From DATFVJ01 sp963820395 (GTDB lineage: Bacteria; Actinomycetota; Actinomycetes; Streptosporangiales; Streptosporangiaceae): 64,000 nucleotides of DNA. Below are positions 1 to 8,923 of this stretch, in pieces. Position numbers and translations under genes: made by a program. Numbering within the stretch: the first letter of the stretch is position 1; the number at the start of each line of letters is the position of its first letter. The notes under the pieces were generated by a model that saw nothing but the letters and a program-made list of their open reading frames with translations, made no database searches and was not told the origin of the DNA. The stretch spans positions 191,490 through 255,489 of the forward strand of contig CAWGAE010000025.1 in the NCBI GenBank assembly GCA_963820395.1, read 5' to 3'.

Positions 1-1
1 C

Positions 2-325
2 GGCGTAGTCACCTCGGTGGGCAACCTGCCGCCGTCTTCTGATCAGGATTTGAGGAACGCTCAACAGCAGCTGAAGGCATCCAGCGATCGGTCGCAGCAA
101 GCCGTGCAACAGGTTGAGTCGGCGGCCACGCAACTGCAGAGCGCCGGTGTGCCGGCGCAATTCGCCAAGGATATTGTCGCCGTCGGCGCCGCCGCCTTGG
201 GTGCCGCGAGTGATGTCGGCGACATGCTGAGCAGCCTCAAACGGTACGTGTCGAGCACGCACATCTCGGTCAAGAACGCGTTCGGCGATGCGCCGTCCTG
301 CCGGGCCCTGCAAAACAGCACCTGA
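2..325 (+). CDS. Hypothetical protein, C-terminal part (5' end outside window)
   Basis: The reading frame is open to the left edge of the window, so the GTG at 17 need not be the start and this is probably the tail of a longer protein. The visible ~108 residues are rich in Ala, Gln and Ser, with heptad-like stretches (QQLKASSDRSQQAVQQVESA) suggesting a helical or coiled-coil region. A single Cys lies near the C-terminus. I do not recognise the family; small secreted or lipoprotein tails in actinobacteria often look like this, but the N-terminus that would decide is missing. Confidence 0.5.
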   Translation, partial: GVVTSVGNLPPSSDQDLRNAQQQLKASSDRSQQAVQQVESAATQLQSAGVPAQFAKDIVAVGAAALGAASDVGDMLSSLKRYVSSTHISVKNAFGDAPSCRALQNST

Positions 326-475
326 CCGGGTCCGGGTCAGCCCGGGCAGCCGCGAGCCGTGCGGATATCTTGCGCTCGAAGGCCGGAGCAGACCGATGCG
401 GGCGGTTCAGTGCGCGCGATCGTGTGCGCTGGTGGCCGCTGCCGCTCTTAACAGTTGGTGATATTTCTTGGTGAC

Positions 476-1366
476 ATGGCACACCGGCAGCGCTCCGGCC
501 GTCCGGGGCTCATCCGGCAGCGGGTCGATTCTGGCCTGGCCGAGCTTGTCGCCGATGCGGACCGGCCACGGGCGTGGACGCTGCTGCTCGATGGCACGCC
601 CCAGTCCCATGTGGACCTCGACGAACCTGATCATCTGGAGTTCGAGTACGTCCGGCGTCTTGGGCACCTGGTCGATCTGGCCGCCCCGCCCGGCCAGCCG
701 GTCCGCGCGCTGCATCTTGGCGCAGGTGGGCTGACCCTCGCGCGGTATGTGGCGGCGACCAGGCCGCGCTCCAGGCAACTGGCGGTCGAGGTCGATGCCG
801 CCCTGGTCGCGCTGGTCCGCCGCGCCCTGCCGACCGGCCTGCGCGGGCGCCTGCGGCTCCGCGTCGGGGACGCGAGGGAGATCACGGAGCACCTTCCCGC
901 CGGTTCCTTTGACGTGCTGATCACTGACGTGTTCGAGGCCGGGCGGACTCCGGCGCACCTGACTTCGGTGGAGTTCGCGGCGGCCGCTGCCCGGGCGCTG
1001 AGCCTCGACGGCGTGTTCGGCGTCAATGCGGCGGATGGCGGTCAACTTGGCTACGCGCGGGCGCAGGCAGCCACGGTTCGCTCGGTCTTCCCCGAAGCCT
1101 GTGTGATCGCCGATCCGGCGGTGCTGCGCGGCAGGCGTTTCGGCAATCTGGTGCTCGCCGCGAGCCGCCGCGACCTCCCGGTCGCGACGCTGACCAGGAT
1201 CGCAGCCGCGGACCCGTTTCCCGGACGGGTCGTGCACGGTTCGGACCTGGTGAGGTTCATCGCCGGAGCCAGCCCGGTAACCGACGCCTGTGCGGGGCCG
1301 TCACCGCAAGCTCCGCCGGATCTGTTCACCACCACCGGCCCCAGCCCCGTCACCGGCCGCGAATGA
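476..1366 (+). CDS. Spermidine-synthase-like SAM-binding protein
   Basis: A Rossmann-type class I methyltransferase/aminopropyltransferase fold. The glycine motif (HLGAGGLTLARYV) lies near residue 85, followed by an acidic residue after the second strand (VEVDAAL), the VGDAREI strand and DVFEAGRTP, the order seen in SpeE-like proteins annotated as fused spermidine synthases in actinobacteria. About 296 aa from the ATG; a GTG (458) and TTG (455) lie just upstream in frame and no clear ribosome site chooses between them. The classic SpeE catalytic pair is not obvious, so aminopropyl transfer is unproven. The 3' end abuts a convergent dioxygenase gene by about 16 bp. Confidence 0.7.
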   Translation: MAHRQRSGRPGLIRQRVDSGLAELVADADRPRAWTLLLDGTPQSHVDLDEPDHLEFEYVRRLGHLVDLAAPPGQPVRALHLGAGGLTLARYVAATRPRSRQLAVEVDAALVALVRRALPTGLRGRLRLRVGDAREITEHLPAGSFDVLITDVFEAGRTPAHLTSVEFAAAAARALSLDGVFGVNAADGGQLGYARAQAATVRSVFPEACVIADPAVLRGRRFGNLVLAASRRDLPVATLTRIAAADPFPGRVVHGSDLVRFIAGASPVTDACAGPSPQAPPDLFTTTGPSPVTGRE

Positions 1367-1382
1367 CACCGCTCGATCTCGC

Positions 1383-2249
1383 CTACGCCACCTGGATGGA
1401 CCGTTTGGCGAGCCCGAGCCAGTAGCCGGTGATCGGGGCGGGCGGCCCCGCCGGATCGTCGGCGGCGCCGAGGGTCACGAAGAGCGGGACGAAGTGCTCG
1501 GTGGTCGGGTGCGCGTAACGGGCCGCGGGCGCGCTCCGGAACCCGGCGAGCGTGTCGACGTCGCCCCGGTCCAGCGCCTCGGCGGCCCAGTGGTCGAACT
1601 CCACCGACCAGTCGGGGGGTGGCGCGTTGAAATGGTGGTCGCGCAGGTACGGCAGCCCATGAGTGAGGAACCCGCTGCCGATGATCAGCACGCCCTCGTC
1701 GCGGAGCGGGCGCAGCCGCTTGCCAACGTTGATCAGCCGTACCGGGTCCAGGCTCGGCAGGGAGATCTGCAGGACGGGTACGTCCGCGGCCGGGTACATG
1801 ACGGTCAGGGGCACGTAGGCGCCGTGATCGAGACCGCGGTCCGGTTGATCGGTAACTTCTTCCGCGCCCGCCAGCAGTGCGCGGACCTTCGCCGCAAGAT
1901 CAGGGGCGCCCGGTGCGGGGTACCTGGTCTGGTAATAGCGCTCGGGGAAGCCGTAGAAGTCGTACACCAGCGGTGCGGCGTTGCGGGTCGCACCGATGGT
2001 CAGCGGCGCGGCCTCCCAGTGCGCGGACACCACGAGGATCGCGCGGGGCCTGGGTAGTGTCTGCGCCCAGGCGGAAAGCTGGGTAACCCACAGCGGATCG
2101 TCGACGAGCGGAGGCGCGCCGTGACCCAGGTAGATGCCCGGCATCTGGCCCTCGGCGATTCCCGTGGCCGCGCGCTCGGCGACCAGCCGTGCCGCGTCCG
2201 GCGGCACCGGCTCATGCGGGGACGGATACGGGCGCAGTTCCTCGTCCAT
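1383..2249 (-). CDS. Class III extradiol ring-cleavage dioxygenase (DODA/LigB type)
   Basis: About 288 aa, the usual size of bacterial DODA-type dioxygenases. It shows the conserved early LGHGAPPLVDD, then VVSAHWE, the PAPGAPDLA region, GLDHGAYVPLTVMYP, GSGFLTHGL and the late HFVPLFVTLGAA, which supply the His/Glu residues binding the non-heme metal. Family members open catechol-type rings (4,5-DOPA or related); the substrate here is unknown. I chose the ATG giving MDEELRPYPS because upstream sequence of the open frame overlaps the divergent transporter. It converges on the preceding gene and is divergent from the MFS exporter, with ~210 bp between them to hold both promoters. Confidence 0.85.
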   Translation of the reverse strand: MDEELRPYPSPHEPVPPDAARLVAERAATGIAEGQMPGIYLGHGAPPLVDDPLWVTQLSAWAQTLPRPRAILVVSAHWEAAPLTIGATRNAAPLVYDFYGFPERYYQTRYPAPGAPDLAAKVRALLAGAEEVTDQPDRGLDHGAYVPLTVMYPAADVPVLQISLPSLDPVRLINVGKRLRPLRDEGVLIIGSGFLTHGLPYLRDHHFNAPPPDWSVEFDHWAAEALDRGDVDTLAGFRSAPAARYAHPTTEHFVPLFVTLGAADDPAGPPAPITGYWLGLAKRSIQVA

Positions 2250-2460
2250 CGCCGCTCGCGTTCCTGGGCTCGGTGGTTTCGGCTCCTGCTGAGGACCGTA
2301 ACCCAGGCTGGTGGATAGCGGCGCGCCGGGTCCGGCGTGACACGCGGGGATCAAGGTTGCCCCCGCCGCGCGCGCAAGCCAGCGACCACCGGGTGAGACG
2401 ATCCCGGTATGTCTGACATGCCACACGGCACCGCCCGGAGCGCTGTCGGCGGCATCAGGT

Positions 2461-3954
2461 TTGCGCCAGCCGGCCGGACGCTGGGTGTTGCTCGCGACCG
2501 TGCTCGGCTCGGGCATGGCGATGCTCGATGGGACGGTCGTCAACATAGCCCTGCCGTCGATCGGCAGGAGCCTGGGCGCCTCGCTCGCCGGCCTGCAGTG
2601 GACAGTCACCGCGTACACCCTCACCCTGGCCGGGTTCATCCTGCTCGGTGGCTCGCTCGGAGACCGGCTCGGCCGCCGCCGCGTGTTCCTCACCGGCGCC
2701 GTCTGGTTCGCGCTCGCGTCGGCGGTGTGCGGGCTCGCACCCGGCATCGGCGTGCTGATCGCCGCGCGGGCGCTGCAGGGCGTCGGCGGCGCGTTGCTGG
2801 CTCCGGGCTCACTGGCGATCATCCAGGCCACCTTTGCCCCAGACGACCGGCCGCGGGCGGTGGGCGCGTGGTCTGGTCTCGGCGGTGTGGCCGGTGCCGT
2901 GGGCCCGTTCCTCGGCGGCTGGATCGTCCAGGCGATCGGCTGGCGGTGGGTGTTCCTGATCAACCTGCCGGTCGCCGCGGCCGTAGTCGCCGTGACAATG
3001 CGGCACGTGCCAGAGACCAGAGATCCGTCCGCTCATGGCCGGTTCGACATCCTGGGCGCCGCGCTCGCCGCGCTCGCCCTCGGCGGGATCACCTATGCGC
3101 TCATCGAGGCGTCGGGGAATGGCGCGACTGGTGGTGGCGTGCTGACCGCCACCGCCGCGGGTGTGGTCGCGGCGGCCGCGTTCGTGATTGTCGAGCGCAG
3201 CCGGGGCAGGTCGCCGGAGCGCGTGCCGCCGATGCTGCCGCTCGACGTTTTCGGCTCACGCCAGTTCACCGCCGTCAACGTGGTGACGTTCGTGATCTAC
3301 GGCGCGCTCAGCGGCATGCTTTTCCTGTTCGTCCTCGAGCTCCAGTTGGTGTCGGGCTACTCGCCGCTTCAGGCTGGCATGGCTCTGTTGCCTTTTACCC
3401 TGCTGATGCTGCTGCTTTCCGCCCGTGCCGGGGCGCTTGCGCAGCGGATCGGCCCCCGGTGGCTGATGACAACGGGCGCGCTGACGTGCGCGGTCGGCAT
3501 GCTGCTCATGACAAGGATCGGCCCGCATGCCTCGTACCTGCTGGACGTGCTCCCCGCGGTCTGCGTCTTCGGGCTTGGGCTGTCCATGGTGGTCGCCCCG
3601 CTGACCGCGACGGTGCTTGCCAGTGCGGACGTCCGGCGCGCGGGAGTCGCGAGCGGCGTGAACAACGCCGTGGCGAGGGCCGCGGGCCTGCTCGCGGTCG
3701 CCGGGCTGCCGCTCGCCGTCGGGCTCACCAGCCCGGACTATAAATCGGCCGTGCTGTTCGAGGGCGGGTTCCGCGCCGCGATGGTCGTCTGCGCCGCACT
3801 GCTCGTGGTCGGCGCGCTGCTGTCCGCCACTTTGATCGACAACGATGTGCTCCGCCGCACGGCGGCCGGCCCCCCGGTGCCAGAACCCGAATGCAAGACA
3901 TGTCTGCCCATCGGCGCCCCGCCGCTTGAGCCGGGCGGACCAGGTGACCGCTGA
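2461..3954 (+). CDS. MFS transporter, DHA2 family (14-TM drug exporter)
   Basis: About 497 aa of hydrophobic segments typical of EmrB/QacA proton-driven exporters. Visible signatures: LDGTVVNIALPSIGRSLG in TM1 (motif D1 of DHA2 proteins), WTVTAYTLTLAG, GDRLGRRRVFL (motif A) and the antiporter motif C region GVAGAVGPFLGGWIV. The start is uncertain: a TTG is the first standard start in frame and there is no ATG or GTG upstream. Likely exports small hydrophobic toxins or metabolites across the cytoplasmic membrane; the substrate cannot be read. Divergent to the dioxygenase gene. Confidence 0.85.
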   Translation: MRQPAGRWVLLATVLGSGMAMLDGTVVNIALPSIGRSLGASLAGLQWTVTAYTLTLAGFILLGGSLGDRLGRRRVFLTGAVWFALASAVCGLAPGIGVLIAARALQGVGGALLAPGSLAIIQATFAPDDRPRAVGAWSGLGGVAGAVGPFLGGWIVQAIGWRWVFLINLPVAAAVVAVTMRHVPETRDPSAHGRFDILGAALAALALGGITYALIEASGNGATGGGVLTATAAGVVAAAAFVIVERSRGRSPERVPPMLPLDVFGSRQFTAVNVVTFVIYGALSGMLFLFVLELQLVSGYSPLQAGMALLPFTLLMLLLSARAGALAQRIGPRWLMTTGALTCAVGMLLMTRIGPHASYLLDVLPAVCVFGLGLSMVVAPLTATVLASADVRRAGVASGVNNAVARAAGLLAVAGLPLAVGLTSPDYKSAVLFEGGFRAAMVVCAALLVVGALLSATLIDNDVLRRTAAGPPVPEPECKTCLPIGAPPLEPGGPGDR

Positions 3955-4020
3955 CTGGTGACCGCTCGACTGGTGACCGGTGGCCGGTGGCCGGTGGCCG
4001 GTGACTGGTGACTGGTGACG
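3948..4020 (+). repeat. Short tandem repeat (GGTGACTG / GGTGGCCG variants)
   Basis: Directly after the MFS stop the sequence is a run of 7-12 bp imperfect units alternating GGTGACTG, GGTGACCG and GGTGGCCG. It is non-coding on the + strand and overlaps the stop codon of the exporter. Probably slippage-prone spacer; no regulatory role is evident. Confidence 0.7.
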
Positions 4021-4256
4021 GCCATTGCTCCTGAACGGCTGCCCGCGGCGCGACCGTACACGTGCTCGAAGGTGCATGGGTCCGCACCCGGATGCCGCAC
4101 TCCCTGATCTGCGGCGCGGGCAGTGATCATGTCCCGCGTAGCGGTGGCAAACGATCTCCCTGGCCTGCGGGCGCCCCGGCTTGCGGGCGCCCGGGCCTCC
4201 AGCGCGCTGCGGCGCCGCGGCGCTGCGCTCAACCATGCTGAAAACGCTGGCTCCCA

Positions 4257-4687
4257 AGTGAAGCGGGGGTCGGGGCCGATTCGGGTCTTGCGTTCGAGGA
4301 TGTCGTGAGGCGGCAGGGCGGCGAACCAAGCCTCAGCGCACCTCGCGTCGAGGTGCAGAACGCTCGAGAAGAGATCGCTCGCGTACTTCAGATCGAGGTG
4401 GGGCGGTCGTGAGCAGGCATCAGCAGCCTTTCATCGACGGCCCTCCATCCTCGCTCCAGACATCCTCCTATCCGATGCAGTTCGTCGCGGCTGGTGCAAC
4501 AGACCTGCTGCACGCCGTCGACATCGTCAAAGGTGCCACTGCGTATGTCGAGAAGAAGCTGGGCATCCGGCAGGCCGGTTACCGTGACCGGCTGACGATC
4601 CGCCCGCCGGGCCCGGGCGAGGTCGCATTCTTTAAAGTGCCTGACGATGGCTCAGTGCTGATGGTAGTGATGCATCGCACGGCATAG
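4257..4687 (+). pseudogene. Remnant of a GntR-family regulator (UTRA ligand domain)
   Basis: Two adjacent frames together reproduce a UTRA effector-binding domain. The first reads GLAFEDVVRRQGGEP then RVEVQNAREEIARVLQIEVG and hits a stop at about 4408. The second continues with RHQQPFIDGPPSSLQTSSYP and ends LTIRPPGPGEVAFFKVPDDG. A one-base shift near 4405 separates them. The winged-helix DNA-binding domain expected upstream is not recognisable and the usual C-terminal end is missing, so this is a dead fragment. Assignment is from pattern memory of the UTRA family, not from a search. Confidence 0.5.
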
Positions 4688-5118
4688 TCTGAGCGCCTGT
4701 CCCACGTTTCACCGCGGCATCGAAGCTGCCGTGCAAGATCTGCGGGCAGCCGGCAATGGCCCTGTTGGTCTGGCGGGTACCCGCTTCACCCTGCCCGCCA
4801 TGTTCGCCGCGAGCCGGGACGTCCGGCTCGCGGCGCGACTTAAAGTCACTTGACGACTACCGCGACAGTTACTATACGTGACAGATTGCGTGCTCCGAGG
4901 CGCATTCACCTAAAGTAACCACAGGCGCTGACTTTGCGTAACGTCGTGACGCATTGATGTGCCCTGTGCCGACCCCATGGGACCGCTGGTTCACCAGCGG
5001 ACACCGACGCTGTGGGCTCGATCGATGCGACTACCTGCGGGTTGCGGAAGGCGCGTGTACCAGTGGTCAGGTTGAGCCGCACTCGCGGTAGTCGTTAGGG
5101 ATCATAAATCCCGTCAGT
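4688..5118. other. Intergenic region without a recognisable gene
   Basis: About 430 bp, lower in GC than its neighbours. It contains a promoter-like pair (annotated separately) and a perfect 7-bp hairpin, CCGCTGG-TTCA-CCAGCGG at 4983-5000. No convincing coding frame is seen on either strand. Confidence 0.5.
4850..4878 (+). promoter_or_regulatory. Sigma-70-like promoter candidate
   Basis: TTGACG, a 17-nt spacer and TATACG form a near-consensus -35/-10 pair pointing right. No start codon with a ribosome site follows within the next 240 bp on this strand, so if active it would give a short untranslated RNA that could end at the hairpin at 4983-5000. Sequence match only. Confidence 0.35.
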
Positions 5119-5394
5119 TCAGACCTCTATGATCGAACCTGCGTCGTCAATCCGATCGGCGCCTGGGTCGTCGAACCACACATCGCCGTCGGCCAGGTAA
5201 CGGAACCGGTGGGGTCCCGACGAGAGCTCTGCGGTCACGCTGCGAGTGCCATTCTTGCGCCGCGCGAGCTGGTGCCGTCCGGGCTGCCAGTCGTTGAAGT
5301 CGCCGACCACGCTGACGGCGCCGGGTGGTTGGTCGACCGGCAAGCTGAACGTGACCCGGGTCTTTCCGTTGCGCGCAGGCGAACGCTTGAGCAT
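5119..5394 (-). CDS. Small isoamylase early-set (CBM48-like) domain protein
   Basis: About 91 aa. The whole protein is one glycogen-recognition/early-set fold: VTFSLPVDQPPGAVSVVGDF followed by NDWQPGRHQLARRKNGTRS and PHRFRYLADGDVWFDDPGAD. The FNDW and FRYLxDGxxWxxDP motifs are characteristic. Such stand-alone proteins are common in actinobacteria and probably bind alpha-glucans or regulate glycogen enzymes, without catalytic residues. The start is well supported by a GGGAGG ribosome site 6 nt before the ATG; the frame stays open further upstream but without such a signal. Confidence 0.8.
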   Translation of the reverse strand: MLKRSPARNGKTRVTFSLPVDQPPGAVSVVGDFNDWQPGRHQLARRKNGTRSVTAELSSGPHRFRYLADGDVWFDDPGADRIDDAGSIIEV

Positions 5395-5581
5395 CCCGTA
5401 CCTCCCGATGAATGCAGTGAATCCGGCACATAAGCACCTGTGCGGCACGATACCGCTTCCCCAGGGACCTAGGTTCATTGGGGCGACGGTCCCGTTCTGC
5501 AGATACCCCAGTGCGTGACGGTTGATGCATTAGCAACGGACGTGATGGACGGGAGAGACAGCATCATGCCTTACCTGTGCC

Positions 5582-5760
5582 TCAGGTGAAGACGATCCCC
5601 CCTCGCGGCGAGATCATAGAACTCGCCGACGGTGACGATGCCCTTAACCTGATCGATCAGGCCGTCCTTGGTGAGCCAGAACAGGTCGACTGACGCCATG
5701 CAGCGGTAGGGTTCGGCGCTCGTGCCGGGCGATCATCTCGATGGACCGGGAATTGACGGG
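5582..5760 (-). pseudogene. Remnant of a SnoaL/NTF2-like domain protein
   Basis: The final ~40 codons read MASVDLFWLTKDGLIDQVKG then IVTVGEFYDLAARGGIVFT and a stop, a typical C-terminal half of the NTF2-like/SnoaL fold. Just upstream in another frame lies NSRSIEMIARHE, which would normally precede it, so a one-base shift around 5712 breaks the gene. No intact N-terminal half is seen. Family call is by pattern only. Confidence 0.4.
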
Positions 5761-6319
5761 ATGTCCGCTTGCGTCATCTTGTTGGCCATGTAATGTATCC
5801 GGGGCGGTGGCATGCCCGTAGGCCGCCCGCCCAGGTGACAATGGCCCACGCCGGGATTGCCGGCAGTGGCGAGTTTGATGTGCTCGTGCGGGCCGCTTTA
5901 TCGTGTTGAGGTCGAAGAACGTAAGAACGATTCGGCTCGATGCCTCCCACGGGTGCCATTAGTTGTGATCAGTGCCGAACGGATTTCCCGCGATCGCCCC
6001 TTCGAGATGATAATGTAAGCTATTTTCCATAGTGCTAGCCACGCGGCCGCCGTCCGCGAGCCGTTTTTCCGCGACCCGCGTGCCTGCATGCCAAACCCGG
6101 GTACTGCACGGCCGGGCAGTAGCCTGGCGGGTACAAAGCAGGCTCGTCGCCGCGGTCAGGGGCACGGGCGGGGTGGCGGCCGTGACAGGTCCCGCCGGTG
6201 CCGCCGCCGAGGATCACGCTTCGACTCATCACGGTCTCAAGCTGATGATCGTCGTGATGGCCGACGTGGCGCTGCCGCGACGCCCGTGGCTGGAGCGAAG
6301 CCAAGTATCATCAGTAACA
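5761..6319. other. Intergenic region, nothing firm
   Basis: About 560 bp before the AI-2E permease. The permease frame remains open upstream to 6032, but that part has no transmembrane character or family resemblance. The stretch 5880-6030 is relatively AT-rich and could hold the permease promoter; no consensus is convincing. Confidence 0.4.
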
Positions 6320-7504
6320 ATGCGCAGCAACACGGGGCAGGCGCCCGACGGTTCGCCGTCGCCGGACACCCGGCGGGGCCGCCTGTGGAAATCGGCGGAG
6401 TCGAAGGGAATCCCGCTGCGGGCGATCCTTGCGACTGTCGCCGTGGTGGTCGCGGTCTACTTGGCCGGTAAGCTGATCTACCGGCTGCGGGACGTCTTTC
6501 TGCTCATCGTCGTCGCGGGGTTCGTCGCCCTGCTCCTGAATCCGCTGGTGGTGGCTCTCCAGCGCTGGAAGGTGCCGCGCCGGGGCTTCGCGGTCGCCAT
6601 CGTCACGTTCTGGGGTGTGCTCGTCTTCGTCGGTCTGGCGGTCGCATTCGGCTACCCGCTCATCAATGGCGTTACACACCTGGCCAACCGGCTGCCGTCC
6701 TACGTGAACCAGGCGGAGCAGGGCAAAAGCTGGATCGGTCATCTCGCCGTCCGTTACCACCTGCAGACATGGGTGCAGCAGAACGCGTCGAAACTGGCGA
6801 TCTTCGGCGCCGACCTCGGCAAACCGGCGCTCGCCCTCGGCAAGGGCGCGTTCTCGCTGGTCATATCGCTCGTGACCATCTTCGCGCTCGTCCTGCTCCT
6901 GCTGCTCGAGGGCCCGAAGCTGCGCCGCGGGGTCCTTGGCCTCATGGCTCCGCAGCGGGCAGAGCGCTACGCTAGGATCGCGGCCGAGGTCAACCGGTCG
7001 GTCACCGGTTACATGCTGGGGAACTTCCTAACGTCGATCATCGCCGGGATCGTCGTGTTCGTCCCCCTGTTCATTCTCGGCGTCCCCTTCGCGTTTCTGT
7101 GGGCGCTGTGGGTGGCGCTCGTCGACTTCCTCCCCATGATCGGCGGCGCGCTGGCCGGCATACCTACCGTGCTGTTCGCCCTCGGCCACTCGCTTACGGC
7201 GGGGGTCGTCACCCTGGTGGTCTTCCTCGTCTACACCCAGATCGAAAATCACGTCCTGAACCCCGTGGTCATGAGCAGGACAGTAAAGATCAACCCGTTG
7301 CTCGTGCTTGTGTCCATCCTGATCGGGGCGTCGATCGGCAGCTGGATCGGGGGCTTCTTCGGCGGCTTTGTGGCGGCGTTGATCGCCATACCGACCGCCG
7401 GCGCGACCCAGGTGATCGTCGGCGAGGTTTGGCGGGATACGGCGCCGGAGGCGCTGCCTGCCGCGGTGGTGAGCTCCGAGCAGGAGCCGTCCACGCGTCA
7501 GTGA
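6320..7504 (+). CDS. AI-2E family permease (YdiK/PerM-like)
   Basis: About 394 aa from the ATG beginning MRSNTGQAPDG, matching the usual 350-400 aa of the family. Early TM pair (AILATVAVVVAVYLAGKLIY, then FLLIVVAGFVALLLNPLVV), the extracellular region, then VNRSVTGYMLGNFLTSIIAG and the conserved WALWVALVDFLPMIGGALAG and YTQIENHVLNPVVMSR motifs. Members export or facilitate small molecules or ions (AI-2 in E. coli TqsA; Na+/H+ exchange in others); the substrate here is open. A longer start at 6032 is possible but adds a non-conserved tail. It stands alone. Confidence 0.8.
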   Translation: MRSNTGQAPDGSPSPDTRRGRLWKSAESKGIPLRAILATVAVVVAVYLAGKLIYRLRDVFLLIVVAGFVALLLNPLVVALQRWKVPRRGFAVAIVTFWGVLVFVGLAVAFGYPLINGVTHLANRLPSYVNQAEQGKSWIGHLAVRYHLQTWVQQNASKLAIFGADLGKPALALGKGAFSLVISLVTIFALVLLLLLEGPKLRRGVLGLMAPQRAERYARIAAEVNRSVTGYMLGNFLTSIIAGIVVFVPLFILGVPFAFLWALWVALVDFLPMIGGALAGIPTVLFALGHSLTAGVVTLVVFLVYTQIENHVLNPVVMSRTVKINPLLVLVSILIGASIGSWIGGFFGGFVAALIAIPTAGATQVIVGEVWRDTAPEALPAAVVSSEQEPSTRQ

Positions 7505-7612
7505 GATGCGCTCGCACCGATCCGGGCGGGGCGGTTCTTGCGGCGCACCGCAGCTACGGGTGCACGCCTCGCACCGGATCTGACCCCTGGCTAGTACCCC
7601 ATATAGGTATGT

Positions 7613-8215
7613 TCAGTCCAGTGGGCGCCCGGCGCGAACGAGGGTGTCGATCGCCTCGCGCGGGCCCTCCTCGGTCTCGACGACGCGCCTGACCTGTTCC
7701 GCACGCGCTACGCGCAGGCCGTCGAGTTCGGCAGCGATCATGCCAGGGGTATAGAGGACCAGTGGATCCTGGGGCCCGCCGGTGCCGTTGCTCAAGTTGG
7801 TGACGTCGTGGCCGACCACAAGCATCACGCCTCCAGCGGCGAGCGCCGCCGTGGCACGGTGCAGAACGCAGGACAGTTCCGTAGGTACCAGGTGTAGGTA
7901 GGCGATCAGTACCAGTTGATACACGCCCGGCCCGGGCACGTACTCGCGCAGGTCAGCTCTCAGCCAGTCAACCTTGACACCGCGCTCCGCGGCGAGGCGC
8001 CGCGCGGTGGCCAGGCCGGTCTCGGCGAAGTCGACCGCAGTCACGCGCCAGCCCTGCCCGGCCAGCCAGACCGCGTTGCGTCCCCGGCCGGTGGCGAGAT
8101 CGAGCGCCCGTCCAGGCGCGAGGCCGCTGAGTTCCGCGACGACGAACTGGTTTGGTTCCGCAGTCCACACCAGCCCGCTTGAGGCGTATCGGCGGTCCCA
8201 ATCCTCGCGCTCCAT
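7613..8215 (-). CDS. Class I SAM-dependent methyltransferase (TehB-like)
   Basis: 200 aa. The N-terminus WDRRYASSGLVWTAEPNQFV and motif I LDLATGRGRNAVWLA are typical of the TehB/UbiE-like small methyltransferases, followed by VTAVDFAETGL (acidic motif II) and VLIAYLHLVP. The usual LGCGxGRN has become LATGRGRN, still compatible with SAM binding. Start supported by a GGAGG ribosome site 8 nt upstream. Substrate unknown; relatives methylate thiols, tellurite or small toxic compounds. Monocistronic, convergent with the permease gene. Confidence 0.8.
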   Translation of the reverse strand: MEREDWDRRYASSGLVWTAEPNQFVVAELSGLAPGRALDLATGRGRNAVWLAGQGWRVTAVDFAETGLATARRLAAERGVKVDWLRADLREYVPGPGVYQLVLIAYLHLVPTELSCVLHRATAALAAGGVMLVVGHDVTNLSNGTGGPQDPLVLYTPGMIAAELDGLRVARAEQVRRVVETEEGPREAIDTLVRAGRPLD

Positions 8216-8405
8216 GCCGTTACCTCCTACCGTTACTGGCGCGTAGCGCGCCGTTCATCCGCGCCGGCAAGCGGTCACGCGGGTTGCCGGCCCGCAACGG
8301 CCGCGGGGCAACGGCGGCGCCCATTCTCGCTGCACGTCCTCCGCACCGCGGACGCACGTCGCCCGCGGGCCCGCAGGGCCCATGTTCCCGCAGCGACTCC
8401 TGTCA

Positions 8406-8615
8406 CCGCTGGGTCCCTGGCACCGCTGGGTCCCTGGCACCGCTGGGTCCCTGGCACCGGCGGGTCCCTGGCACCCCGCTGGGTCCCTGGCACCGCTGGG
8501 TCCCTGGCACCGGCGGGTCCCTGGCACCCCGCTGGGTCCCTGGCACCGCTGGGTCCCTGGCACCGGCGGGTCCCTGGCACCCCGCTGGGTCCCTGGCACC
8601 GCTGGGTCCCTGGCG
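8406..8615 (+). repeat. Minisatellite with higher-order structure (12 copies of a 17-19 bp unit)
   Basis: Twelve copies of GGGTCCCTGGC-centred units. Three variants (CGCTGGGTCCCTGGCAC, CGGCGGGTCCCTGGCAC and a 19-bp form beginning CCCGCTGGG) recur in fixed order as a ~53-bp higher-order unit. It lies between the methyltransferase start and the cydA remnant. Open in several frames but no coding support. Confidence 0.9.
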
Positions 8616-8923
8616 CCACTCGCCGCCCAGTCAGCCAGCGGGCTGCTCGGCGGCGACGCGCCGGCGCACATCGTACAGGCTGCTATTCCCTGCGGAACCC
8701 GGACGCGGAGGTGGGTTGCGGAACTACCAGGCGGGGTGCTGTCGTACGCCATCGTGGTCCGGCGCCGCGGGAAGCGCTGAGATCAGTCCCACGCTGCGGC
8801 GCTCGGGCGGAGTGGCTGTTCGTGAACCCGGGCAGCGACACGAATTCCTTTGCATACACGTGCTGTGCGTGGGTAACAAAGGCTGTGAAGTGACTGAGAA
8901 TATTTTCGGGAAAGCGGCCGCCG

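Noticed and set aside
2250..2963. N-terminal extension of the dioxygenase frame into the MFS exporter
   Set aside because: It overlaps the opposite-strand transporter, has low-complexity composition, and LigB-type proteins are ~260-290 aa, fitting the ATG at 2249.
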